DNA of 64,000 nt from assembly GCA_965246795.1 (NCBI GenBank), contig CBDFFN010000013.1, positions 1-64,000 on the forward strand, given 5' to 3'. Both the position numbers and the translations under genes were made by a program. A model generated the notes under the pieces. That model saw nothing but the letters and a program-made list of their open reading frames with translations. It searched no databases and was not told the origin of the DNA. Below are positions 1 through 7,629 of this stretch, in pieces. Within the stretch, counting starts at the first letter, position 1. Every line of letters begins with the position of its first letter. This DNA is from JAJXWB01 sp965246795. Its GTDB lineage: Bacteria > Pseudomonadota > Alphaproteobacteria > Rhizobiales > Beijerinckiaceae.

Positions 1-640
1 CCTGTCCGAGGCGCGCGACGACCGGTGGCCCGGCGACGAACATCGCGGAAGATTTCGTCATCACGGAATAATGCGAGGATGCCAGCCGCGCCGCGCCGAG
101 CCCAGCGACGGAGCCGAGACCGAGACCGACGACCGGCACGTTGGCGAGATTGTCGGTCATCAGGAAATAGGCGCGCGTCTCGCCGACCTGTCCAGGCAGG
201 TTCGCGCGGCCCTTCGTCTCGATCGTCTTGACCGAACCGCCGCCGCCAGACCCCTCGATAATGCGCACGATCGGCAGCCGGAACTGCGCCGCCATATCCT
301 CCGCCATCATCGGCTTCTCGCGGATCGACGCATCGGCGGAGCCGCCGCGCACGGTGAAATCGTCGCCGACGACGACGACCGTACGCCCATCGATCTTCGC
401 GCGACCGAAGATGCAATTGGCGGGCGTGAAATCCGTCAGCTCGCTGTTCGCGTCATAGTCCGCCATGCCCGCGATGGCGCCGATCTCGTGGAAGCTTTTC
501 GCGTCGCTCAGGCGGTCGATACGTTCGCGCACGGTGAGCCGGCCGCCGTCGTGCTGGCGCTTCACGCGCTCCGTACCACCCATCCTCGCGGCGAGCGCCT
601 TGCGCCTGTCGAGTTCCGCCAGTTCTGCCGCCCAACTCAT
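1..640 (-). CDS. Acyl-CoA carboxylase carboxyltransferase (beta) subunit, 3' end outside window
   Basis: Transfers a carboxyl group from carboxybiotin to an acyl-CoA. Reading the minus strand from ATG at 640 gives about 213 residues beginning MSWAAELAELDRRKALAARM, then the family's RLTVRERIDRL segment, a CoA-binding region with GSGGGGSVKTIE, and a GLGLGSVAGLGAARLASSH stretch. The C-terminal half lies beyond base 1. A strong ribosome site (GGGAGGAT) lies 8-10 bases before the start. It is divergent, with a 96 bp gap, from a small biotin carrier gene, which fits one multi-subunit carboxylase. The substrate (acetyl-, propionyl- or another acyl-CoA) cannot be read from this fragment. Confidence 0.88.
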   Translation of the reverse strand, partial: MSWAAELAELDRRKALAARMGGTERVKRQHDGGRLTVRERIDRLSDAKSFHEIGAIAGMADYDANSELTDFTPANCIFGRAKIDGRTVVVVGDDFTVRGGSADASIREKPMMAEDMAAQFRLPIVRIIEGSGGGGSVKTIETKGRANLPGQVGETRAYFLMTDNLANVPVVGLGLGSVAGLGAARLASSHYSVMTKSSAMFVAGPPVVARLGQ

Positions 641-736
641 CCGCGTCGATCCTCCCGTTTTTGTTGGCTTGACGGCGGACGGTAAACCGAAAAGACCGAA
701 GCGTCACAGGCGCAGCAGGGCAAACGGCGAGGACCG

Positions 737-959
737 ATGGCAGAGGTGAAAATCCGGGCGGACGTGTCGGGCTCGATCTGGAAAGTGCAGACGCAGGTCG
801 GCGCAAACGTCGCGGAGGGTGACGAGCTTTTCAATCATCGAGTCGATGAAAATGGAGATTCCAGTCACTGCGCCTGCCGTGGGAACTGTGAAGTCGATCA
901 CGGTGAAGGAGAGCGAGCAGATCGAGGAAAATCAGGTGCTCGCGACGCTGGAGGCGTGA
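737..959 (+). pseudogene. Biotin carboxyl carrier protein (biotinyl domain), one-base frameshift
   Basis: A small carrier whose lysine holds the biotin moved between carboxylase and carboxyltransferase sites. The first frame reads MAEVKIRADVSGSIWKVQTQ to GDELF; the following bases in the next frame give IIESMKMEIPVTAPAVG to ATLEA and a stop at 957-959. Removing one A of the 'caatcatc' run near 831-836 joins the two into a normal 73-residue biotinyl domain with the canonical biotinylation motif ESMKME. As sequenced, the biotinyl lysine is out of frame. Either the gene is inactivated or this is a sequencing indel. The neighbour on the other strand is the carboxyltransferase subunit. Confidence 0.8.
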
Positions 960-1078
960 GCGACACCGGACCGCGAGCCTCGCGGCTCGTTTGCGAGGCA
1001 GGGGCTTCGCGCTCCTTGAGGCAGCTTGACGCCGGCACTTCCTGCGGTCTATGTCGCCCACAATCGAAAGCGGAACAC

Positions 1079-1129
1079 ATGCGTCGGCAGCTTATTGTAT
1101 TTTGGGCGTCAGGGTCGGAGCAGGCATAG
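1079..1129 (+). CDS. Putative ilvBH leader peptide (Leu-Ile-Val control codons)
   Basis: A 16-codon frame encoding MRRQLIVFWASGSEQA, located 87 bp before ilvB. Residues 5-7 are consecutive Leu, Ile and Val, written CTT ATT GTA, codons that look uncommon beside the C/G-ending ones in neighbouring genes. The frame is followed by a long hairpin and an intrinsic terminator, the layout of enterobacterial branched-chain amino-acid attenuators (ilvGMEDA, ilvBN, leuABCD leaders). Inference: scarcity of charged Leu, Ile or Val tRNA stalls the ribosome at 1091-1099 and lets RNA polymerase read into ilvB. The start site has only a weak purine-rich stretch (GAAAGCGG) before it. Confidence 0.6.
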   Translation: MRRQLIVFWASGSEQA

Positions 1130-1151
1130 CCTGCATCTCCGCCGCTGACGC
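1106..1151 (+). promoter_or_regulatory. Pause/anti-antiterminator hairpin of the ilvB attenuator
   Basis: GCGTCAG (1106-1112) pairs with CTGACGC (1145-1151); inside it GGAG (1117-1120) pairs with CTCC (1137-1140) and CAGGC (1121-1125) with GCCTG (1129-1133) around an ATA loop. The leader-peptide stop codon is in the loop. AGGGTC (1111-1116) can alternatively pair with GGCCCT (1159-1164), using one G-U pair, which would break the terminator stem. This gives the two mutually exclusive folds that attenuation needs. The pairings are seen by eye; energies were not computed. Confidence 0.5.
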
Positions 1152-1156
1152 TTACC

Positions 1157-1178
1157 AAGGCCCTCCGGGGCCTTTTTT
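1157..1178 (+). terminator. Intrinsic terminator before ilvB
   Basis: A stem AAGGCCC (1157-1163) / GGGCCTT (1168-1174) with loop TCCG is followed by a run of T to 1178. It lies 38 bp upstream of ilvB and downstream of the leader peptide, so it most likely acts as the attenuator terminator rather than only as the end of the biotin carrier transcript. Confidence 0.75.
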
Positions 1179-1215
1179 ATTGTCTAAATGCCGACGAACG
1201 GGAAGGACGGACACG

Positions 1216-2991
1216 ATGTCGAAGACCATGACGGGCGCGGAAATGGTCGTCACCGCGCTGAAAGATCAGGGCGTCGACACGCTGTTCGGTTATCCCGGCG
1301 GCGCGGTCCTTCCGATCTACGATGCGCTGTTCCACCAGAATTTCGTGCGCCACGTGCTGGTGCGCCATGAACAAGGCGCGGCGCATGCAGCCGAAGGCTA
1401 TGCGCGCTCGACCGGAAAGGTCGGCGTGCTGCTCGTAACGTCCGGCCCCGGCGCGACGAATGCCGTCACGGGCCTCACCGACGCGTTGATGGATTCGATC
1501 CCGCTCGTCTGCATCACCGGGCAGGTGCCGACGCATCTCATCGGCTCCGACGCATTCCAGGAATGCGACACGACCGGCATCACGCGTCATTGCACGAAGC
1601 ACAATTATCTCGTGAAGCGGATCGAGGATCTGCCGCGCATCCTGCACGAAGCCTTTTACGTCGCTTCGAGCGGTCGTCCGGGCCCCGTCGTCGTCGACAT
1701 TCCGAAGGACATTCAGTTCGCGAGCGGTGCCTATACCGGCCCATCCGCAACGCCGCAGCACAAGACCTACCGCCCGCAGATCAAAGGCGATCTCGAGCGC
1801 ATCCGCATTGCTGTCGACATGATGGCAAAGGCGAAGCGGCCGGTCTTTTACACTGGCGGCGGCGTCATCAATTCCGGCCCCGCCGCATCGGCGTTGCTGC
1901 GTGAATTGGTGAAGCTCACTGGTTTTCCGATCACCTCGACCTTGATGGGGCTCGGCGCCTATCCCGCGCCGGACAAGCAATGGCTCGGCATGCTCGGCAT
2001 GCACGGCACCTACGAGGCCAACCACGCCATGCACGATTGCGATCTGATGATCGCGGTCGGCGCGCGTTTCGACGACCGCATCACCGGGCGGCTCGATGCG
2101 TTTTCGCCGGGCTCGAAGAAAATCCACATCGACATCGATCCCTCCTCGATCAACAAGAATGTGCGCGTCGATCTCGGCATCATCGGTGATTGCGCGCATG
2201 TGCTGGAAGACATGGTGCGGCTGTGGCGCGCCGGTGGTCATGCTTCGAAGTCCGCGTTACTCGAGACGTGGTGGAGCGAAATCGCACACTGGCGGACGCG
2301 CAAATCGCTCGCCTACAAGAAGTCGCGCGCCGTCATCAAGCCGCAATATGCGATCGAGCGACTCTACGAGCTGACAAAAGACCGCAAGACGTTCATCACG
2401 ACCGAGGTCGGCCAGCACCAGATGTGGGCCGCGCAGCATTATCATTTTCGTGAGCCGAACCGCTGGATGACGTCGGGCGGCCTCGGCACGATGGGCTACG
2501 GCCTGCCGGCCGCCGTCGGTGTGCAGATGGCGCATCCCGACGCGCTGGTCGTCGATATCGCGGGCGAAGCGTCGATCCTGATGAACATCCAGGAAATGTC
2601 GACGGCCGTGCAGTATCGACTGCCAGTGAAGGTCTTCATCTTGAACAACGAATATATGGGCATGGTGCGCCAATGGCAGGAGTTGCTGCATGGCGGCCGC
2701 TATTCTGAAAGTTATTCGCAAGCGCTGCCCGACTTCGTGAAGCTCGCGGAAGCCTACGGTGGGCACGGCATCCGTTGCTCCGACCCCGACGATCTCGACC
2801 GTGCGATCGTCGAAATGATCGACAGTCCAAAGCCGGTGCTGTTCGATTGCCGTGTCGACAAGGCGGAGAACTGCTTCCCGATGATCCCTTCGGGCAAGGC
2901 GCATAACGAGATGATCCTCGCCGAGCTTGGCGACGACGCCGGCATCGAGCTTGGCGCAATCATCGACGAAAAGGGCAAGGCGCTCGTCTGA
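1216..2991 (+). CDS. ilvB: Acetolactate synthase large (catalytic) subunit
   Basis: Condenses two pyruvates, or pyruvate and 2-oxobutyrate, to start valine, leucine and isoleucine synthesis, using ThDP, Mg2+ and FAD. The start ATG at 1216 follows GGAAGGACGG and gives 591 residues, normal for the family; an in-frame upstream extension crosses the terminator and is not used. The catalytic ThDP-activating glutamate is E52 in RHEQGAAHAAEGYA. The C-terminal ThDP motif reads AGEAS...LMN...FILNN, so the usual metal-binding Asp of the GDx motif is Glu (E451). It is followed 20 bp later by ilvH and is probably controlled by the upstream Leu-Ile-Val attenuator. Confidence 0.97.
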   Translation: MSKTMTGAEMVVTALKDQGVDTLFGYPGGAVLPIYDALFHQNFVRHVLVRHEQGAAHAAEGYARSTGKVGVLLVTSGPGATNAVTGLTDALMDSIPLVCITGQVPTHLIGSDAFQECDTTGITRHCTKHNYLVKRIEDLPRILHEAFYVASSGRPGPVVVDIPKDIQFASGAYTGPSATPQHKTYRPQIKGDLERIRIAVDMMAKAKRPVFYTGGGVINSGPAASALLRELVKLTGFPITSTLMGLGAYPAPDKQWLGMLGMHGTYEANHAMHDCDLMIAVGARFDDRITGRLDAFSPGSKKIHIDIDPSSINKNVRVDLGIIGDCAHVLEDMVRLWRAGGHASKSALLETWWSEIAHWRTRKSLAYKKSRAVIKPQYAIERLYELTKDRKTFITTEVGQHQMWAAQHYHFREPNRWMTSGGLGTMGYGLPAAVGVQMAHPDALVVDIAGEASILMNIQEMSTAVQYRLPVKVFILNNEYMGMVRQWQELLHGGRYSESYSQALPDFVKLAEAYGGHGIRCSDPDDLDRAIVEMIDSPKPVLFDCRVDKAENCFPMIPSGKAHNEMILAELGDDAGIELGAIIDEKGKALV

Positions 2992-3011
2992 GCGCGAGGG
3001 GAAACGAGACG

Positions 3012-3572
3012 ATGAACGCGCAGACGCCAAACCCTTTTCCGCCCTCGCCTTATTCGTCGGCGGTCGGCAAGTCGAAGCTCGAAAGCCATACGCTCTCCGT
3101 GCTTGTCGACAACGAGCCCGGCGTTCTCGCGCGGGTCGTGGGCCTGTTTTCCGGACGTGGCTACAATATCGAGAGCCTGACGGTTGCCGAGGTCGCGCAG
3201 GCTGAGCATCTGTCGCGCATCACCATCGTGACGACAGGCACACCGGAGGTGATCGAACAGATTTCGCATCAGCTCGAACGCATCGTGCCGATCCACAAGG
3301 TGACGGACCTGACGCTTGTTGGCCGCTCGATCCAGCGCGAACTCGCGATGGTGAAGGTGCGCGGCAAGAGCGATGCGCGGATGGAGGCACTTCGGCTCGC
3401 CGACGCGTTTCGCGCGCGGGTCATCGATGCGACGACGGAAAGTTTCGTGTTCGAACTCACGGGCGCATCGCGGAAGATCGACGATTTCGTCGAGCTGATG
3501 CGGCCGATCGGGCTTGTCGAAGTGTCTCGGACCGGCGTTGCGGCGATCTCGCGCGGTCCGGAGCCGATCTGA
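3012..3572 (+). CDS. ilvH: Acetolactate synthase small (regulatory) subunit
   Basis: A 186-residue regulatory partner of IlvB that confers valine feedback inhibition and raises activity. An ACT domain begins near residue 24 (SHTLSVLVDNEPGVLARVVGL is the typical start; here ESHTLSVLVDNEPGVLARV), followed by FSGRGYNIESLTV, and a C-terminal ALS_ss_C domain with AMVKVRGKS and FRARVIDATTES. The N-terminal 20 or so residues (Pro- and Ser-rich) extend beyond the ACT domain, as in other alphaproteobacteria. Start ATG at 3012 follows GAGGGGAAACGAG. It sits 20 bp after ilvB in the same operon. Confidence 0.96.
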   Translation: MNAQTPNPFPPSPYSSAVGKSKLESHTLSVLVDNEPGVLARVVGLFSGRGYNIESLTVAEVAQAEHLSRITIVTTGTPEVIEQISHQLERIVPIHKVTDLTLVGRSIQRELAMVKVRGKSDARMEALRLADAFRARVIDATTESFVFELTGASRKIDDFVELMRPIGLVEVSRTGVAAISRGPEPI

Positions 3573-3655
3573 CGGCTTTTGACGATCAAACTGCGTCACC
3601 CTAGAAGGTGCCGCATCTCCACAACCACAAACATATATCGAGAGGGAACGAGTTC

Positions 3656-4675
3656 ATGCGCGTTTATTACGATCGGGATGCCGACATAAATCTCATCAAG
3701 GGCAAGAAGGTCGCGGTCATCGGCTACGGCAGCCAGGGCCATGCGCATGTGCTGAACCTTCGCGATTCCGGTGTGAAGGATGTTGCCGTCGGTCTTCGCG
3801 AGGGTTCCGCATCGGCGAAGAAGGCCGAGGGCGAAGGCCTCAAGGTGATGAACGTCACCGACTGCGCCAAATGGGCCGATGTCGTGATGATGCTGACGCC
3901 CGACGAATTGCAGGCCGACATCTATCGCGATCACCTCGCCGCCAACATGAAGAAGGGCGCCGCGCTCCTTTTCGCGCATGGCCTCAACGTGCACTTCAAT
4001 CTCATCGAGCCGCGCGCCGACATCGACGTGCTGATGGTCGCGCCGAAGGGTCCCGGCCATACGGTGCGTTCCGAATACAAGCGCGGCGGCGGCGTGCCCT
4101 GCCTCATCGCCATCCATCAGGATGCGTCCGGCAACGCGCATGATCTCGGCCTGTCCTATGCCTCCGCGATAGGCGGCGGCCGCGCTGGAATCATCGAGAC
4201 GAACTTCAAGGAAGAATGCGAGACCGATCTGTTCGGCGAGCAGGTCGTGTTGTGCGGCGGCCTTGTCGAGCTCATCCGCGCCGGCTTCGAGACGCTGGTC
4301 GAAGCGGGCTATGCGCCGGAAATGGCTTATTTCGAGTGTCTGCACGAAGTGAAGCTGATCGTCGACCTCATCTACGAGGGCGGCATCGCCAACATGAACT
4401 ATTCGATTTCGAACACAGCCGAATATGGCGAGTATGTCACCGGCCCGCGCATCGTCACGTCAGAAACGAAGGCCGAGATGAAGCGCGTGTTGCACGACAT
4501 CCAGTCCGGCAAATTCACGCGCGACTGGATGCTCGAGAACAAGGTCAACCAGACCTCGTTCAAGGCGACGCGCTTGAAGAACAATGCTCACCAGATCGAA
4601 GAGGTCGGCGAGAAGCTGCGCGCCATGATGCCTTGGATCGGCGCGAACAAGCTCGTCGACAAGGCGAAGAACTAA
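3656..4675 (+). CDS. ilvC: Ketol-acid reductoisomerase, class I
   Basis: Converts acetolactate or acetohydroxybutyrate to the dihydroxy acid using NADPH and Mg2+. The start ATG at 3656 follows GAGAGGGAACGAG and gives 339 residues, the standard short (class I) length beginning MRVYYDRDAD. The Rossmann motif GYGSQGHAHVLNLRDSG lies near residue 25, then FAHGLNVHF, APKGPGH, and the metal-binding ETDLFGEQVVLCGG. A GTG at 3608 in frame is too early. It is 83 bp downstream of ilvH, so it could share the ilvBH transcript or have its own promoter. Confidence 0.97.
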   Translation: MRVYYDRDADINLIKGKKVAVIGYGSQGHAHVLNLRDSGVKDVAVGLREGSASAKKAEGEGLKVMNVTDCAKWADVVMMLTPDELQADIYRDHLAANMKKGAALLFAHGLNVHFNLIEPRADIDVLMVAPKGPGHTVRSEYKRGGGVPCLIAIHQDASGNAHDLGLSYASAIGGGRAGIIETNFKEECETDLFGEQVVLCGGLVELIRAGFETLVEAGYAPEMAYFECLHEVKLIVDLIYEGGIANMNYSISNTAEYGEYVTGPRIVTSETKAEMKRVLHDIQSGKFTRDWMLENKVNQTSFKATRLKNNAHQIEEVGEKLRAMMPWIGANKLVDKAKN

Positions 4676-4684
4676 GACAGTTGT

Positions 4685-4721
4685 CGGCGAGTGGCGAAAC
4701 TACCAGTTCAGCCACTCGCCG
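4685..4721. repeat. Inverted repeat between convergent ilvC and dedA
   Basis: CGGCGAGTGGC (4685-4695) and GCCACTCGCCG (4711-4721) form a perfect 11 bp stem with a 15-base loop. It lies just after the ilvC stop and its right arm falls in the last codons of dedA on the other strand. There is no T-run, so it is not a classic intrinsic terminator, but it may act as a shared 3' end structure. Confidence 0.45.
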
Positions 4722-5218
4722 AGCAGCGTTCCCGGCGACAGCAGCACGCCGGCCCAGATGATAGCCGACGTGACATTAGCAAACTGAAACAGCCACTGCG
4801 GGATCGCGATCAGGCCGGCCGCGAGCGGCACGAAGGCACGCAAAGGCCCTGAGAAGCGGCCGATGAATACGCCGGCCGCTCCCCACTTGCGCATGAAGGC
4901 CATCGCTTTGTCGGCACTTTCGCGATGGCGCTCGTAAAGTTTCGAGCCGAGCAGATCGTCCTTGAAGTAACGGCCGACGACGTAAGACAGCCAGTCGCCC
5001 AGGATTGCGCCGACTGCCGCGCCGCCCCAGATCGCCCAGAAAGGCAAGTTTGCGGGCACGATCATGCCGCCGATCGCGACGAGGATCACCGTCGCCGGCA
5101 CGAAGAACGAAATCACCGCAAGCGACTCGCAGAACGCGAGCGCGCCCGCGATGACCGGCGCCCATGCGCGATTCGCCTCGATGAAGGCGACGATCTGGTG
5201 AATGATCGACTCGAACAT
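4700..5218 (-). CDS. DedA family membrane protein
   Basis: An inner-membrane protein of the DedA/SNARE-associated family, whose members are linked to lipid carrier flipping and membrane homeostasis. The start ATG at 5218 gives 172 residues. Features seen: a hydrophobic stretch with FCESLAVISFFVPATVIL near residue 30, the family segment GDWLSYVVGRY near 75, and GRFSGPLRAFVPLAAGL near 115, typical of the central DedA motif. It starts 13 bp after the glcB stop, so it is likely cotranscribed with glcB. The ribosome site is weak. The specific substrate is unknown. Confidence 0.88.
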   Translation of the reverse strand: MFESIIHQIVAFIEANRAWAPVIAGALAFCESLAVISFFVPATVILVAIGGMIVPANLPFWAIWGGAAVGAILGDWLSYVVGRYFKDDLLGSKLYERHRESADKAMAFMRKWGAAGVFIGRFSGPLRAFVPLAAGLIAIPQWLFQFANVTSAIIWAGVLLSPGTLLGEWLNW

Positions 5219-5231
5219 AATCGCGCTGCGC

Positions 5232-7400
5232 TTACGCCGCCGCGCCGCGCGCTTTTGCCTCGCGCCGACGCGCATGGAGAATCGGCTCGGTATAGCCTGC
5301 CGGCTGATTCAGCCCCTCGAACACGAGATCGCAAGCCGCTTTGAACGCGACGCCGTCATACTTCGGCGCCATCGGGCGATAGAGCGGGTCGCCGGCGTTC
5401 TGGCGATCGACGACGCCCGCCATGCGTTTCATCGTCTCCATCACCTGCTCCTCCGAGCAGATGCCGTGATGCAGCCAATTGGCGATATGCTGCGAAGAGA
5501 TGCGCAAGGTCGCGCGGTCTTCCATCAGACCCACATCGTGGATGTCCGGCACTTTGGAGCAGCCGACACCCTGGTCGATCCAGCGCACGACATAACCAAG
5601 GATGCCCTGCGCATTATTGTCGAGTTCCGACTGCACGTCCTCGACCGACCAGTTCGGCCGATCGGCGAGCGGGATCGTGAGAATGTCGTCGACGGACGCC
5701 GCCTTACGCTTCGCGATCTCACCCTGCACCGCGGCGACATCGACGGCGTGGTAGTGCGTGGCGTGCAGCGTTGCCGCCGTCGGCGACGGCACCCATGCCG
5801 TGTTTGCGCCGGCCTTTGGGTGGCCGATCTTCACCTTCAGCATGTCGGCCATGCGGTCCGGCATCGCCCACATGCCCTTGCCGATTTGCGCCTTGCCCTT
5901 GAGGCCGGAGCGCAGGCCGACATCGACGTTGGAATCTTCGTAGGCAGAAATCCATTTCTGCGCGCGCATGTCGGCCTTGCGCACCATCGGGCCGGCCTCC
6001 ATCGACGTGTGGATCTCGTCGCCGGTGCGGTCGAGAAAGCCGGTGTTGATGAAGACCACACGGCCCTTTGCAGCGCGGATGCATTCGGCAAGATTGACCG
6101 AAGTGCGGCGCTCTTCGTCCATGATGCCCATCTTCAGCGTGTTGCGCGGCAGGCCCAGCGCATCCTCCACGCGGTCGAAAAGCTCGTTGGCGAAGGCAAT
6201 CTCCTCCGGTCCGTGCATTTTTGGCTTCACGATATAGACCGAGTTCGCGCGGCTGTTGCGCAAGTCGCCCGATGCCTTGAGATCGTGCATCGCGATCAAC
6301 GACGTCACGACTGCATCGATGATGCCTTCCGGCGCATCCGATCCGTCCGACAGCTTGATCGCGTCGATCGTCATGAGGTGACCGACGTTGCGGATCAGCA
6401 GCAGCGAGCGGCCGTGCAACTTCAGCGTGCCGCCATCAGGCTTCGTGTACGTACGGTCCGGCGAGAGTTTGCGAGTCATCGTCTCGCCACCCTTGTCGAA
6501 CGTATCGGCAAGGTCGCCCTTCATCAGCCCGAGCCAGTTTCGATAGGCATCGACCTTGTCGGCGGCATCGACGGTCGCGACGCTGTCTTCGCAATCCTGG
6601 ATCGTTGTCAGTGCGCTTTCGAGAATGAGGTCGGCGATACCGGCCTTATCGGTTTTGCCGATGCGATGCGCGCGGTCGACGACGATCTCGATGTGCAGGC
6701 CGTTGTGCACGAGAAGCACCGCGCTCGGTGCATCCGGCGCGCCGCGATAGCCGGCAAAGCCCTTCGAATCGGCAATGCCGGTTTTGTCGCCCCCGACTGC
6801 CACAACCAAAGCGCCATTCTCGACCGTCAACGCCGTTGCGTCTGTCCACGAGCCCTTCGCCAGCGGCACGCTGTCATCGAGAAACTTTCGCGCCCACGCG
6901 ATCACAAGGTCTCCGCGTGAAGAATCGTAGCCGGGCTTGGCATTCTCGCGGCCGGGGATCGCATCCGTGCCATAGAGCGCATCATACAGGCTGCCCCAGC
7001 GCGCATTGGCGGCATTCAAGGCATAGCGCGCGTTCGTGACGGGCACGACGAGCTGCGGGCCAGCCATCGTCGCAATTTCGGGATCGACGACTGCAGTCTC
7101 GATCGAGAAACTGCCGCTCGACGGCACGAGATAGCCGATCTCGGTGAGGAAGCTCTTGTATTCCGCGGCGTCGAAAATCTTGCCTTTGCGCGCCTTGTGC
7201 CACGTATCGATCTTTGCCTGCAGCGCATCGCGCTTTTCCAATAAGGCGCGGTTCTTTGGCGCGAGATCGCTCAGGATCGCATCGAACGCCGACCAGAACG
7301 CGCCCTGCGCGATACCCGTACCCGGCAGCGCCTCGCGCTCGACGAAATCGGCCAGGACAGGATCGACCGAAATGCGACCGTGCTGGACCATCTGACTCAT
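5232..7400 (-). CDS. glcB: Malate synthase G
   Basis: Condenses glyoxylate and acetyl-CoA to malate in the cytoplasm, serving growth on glycolate, C2 compounds or fatty acids. The start ATG at 7400 follows AAGGGACG and gives 722 residues, the length of isoform G rather than the shorter A form. The N-terminus MSQMVQHGRISVDPVLADF is typical. Family segments include GSLYDALYGTD, LLIRNVGHLM, and VFINTGFLDRTGDEIHTSME in the TIM barrel, and the C-terminal CSKVPDIHDVGLMEDRATLR. No isocitrate lyase gene is in the window. dedA follows at 13 bp. Confidence 0.97.
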   Translation of the reverse strand: MSQMVQHGRISVDPVLADFVEREALPGTGIAQGAFWSAFDAILSDLAPKNRALLEKRDALQAKIDTWHKARKGKIFDAAEYKSFLTEIGYLVPSSGSFSIETAVVDPEIATMAGPQLVVPVTNARYALNAANARWGSLYDALYGTDAIPGRENAKPGYDSSRGDLVIAWARKFLDDSVPLAKGSWTDATALTVENGALVVAVGGDKTGIADSKGFAGYRGAPDAPSAVLLVHNGLHIEIVVDRAHRIGKTDKAGIADLILESALTTIQDCEDSVATVDAADKVDAYRNWLGLMKGDLADTFDKGGETMTRKLSPDRTYTKPDGGTLKLHGRSLLLIRNVGHLMTIDAIKLSDGSDAPEGIIDAVVTSLIAMHDLKASGDLRNSRANSVYIVKPKMHGPEEIAFANELFDRVEDALGLPRNTLKMGIMDEERRTSVNLAECIRAAKGRVVFINTGFLDRTGDEIHTSMEAGPMVRKADMRAQKWISAYEDSNVDVGLRSGLKGKAQIGKGMWAMPDRMADMLKVKIGHPKAGANTAWVPSPTAATLHATHYHAVDVAAVQGEIAKRKAASVDDILTIPLADRPNWSVEDVQSELDNNAQGILGYVVRWIDQGVGCSKVPDIHDVGLMEDRATLRISSQHIANWLHHGICSEEQVMETMKRMAGVVDRQNAGDPLYRPMAPKYDGVAFKAACDLVFEGLNQPAGYTEPILHARRREAKARGAAA

Positions 7401-7629
7401 GCGCAACGTCCCTTAAACGATTTTTTCGGGGCGCCCCTCGCAGGAGCCACCCGGGCTTCTCTCCGTTGGGCTGTAGCTGCCTGCTCCGGGAGCGGCAAGG
7501 GCGCTCATGCCGCCGCTTGCGCCACCTTGCGACACAGCAGACCGGCTGAACCGCTTGCTCGCGCCATGCAGCGCAGGTTACGTCCCGAGCGGCGGGCCAA
7601 TACGCCGCCTTCAGGAGAGCGATCTGACC

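Noticed and set aside
1051..1215. In-frame upstream extension of ilvB
   Set aside because: It runs through the leader hairpin and terminator; the 1216 start has a good ribosome site and the normal IlvB N-terminus.
1177..2241. Minus-strand open frame across the ilvB start region
   Set aside because: Arg/His/Asp-rich translation without family features; antisense of ilvB.
3608..3655. GTG start 16 codons before ilvC
   Set aside because: The 3656 ATG has a strong ribosome site and yields the exact standard length of class I IlvC.
5202..6920. Long plus-strand open frame (over 570 codons) antisense to glcB
   Set aside because: It is the mirror frame of a high-GC gene; it has no ribosome site or family features, while the minus strand encodes a complete malate synthase G.
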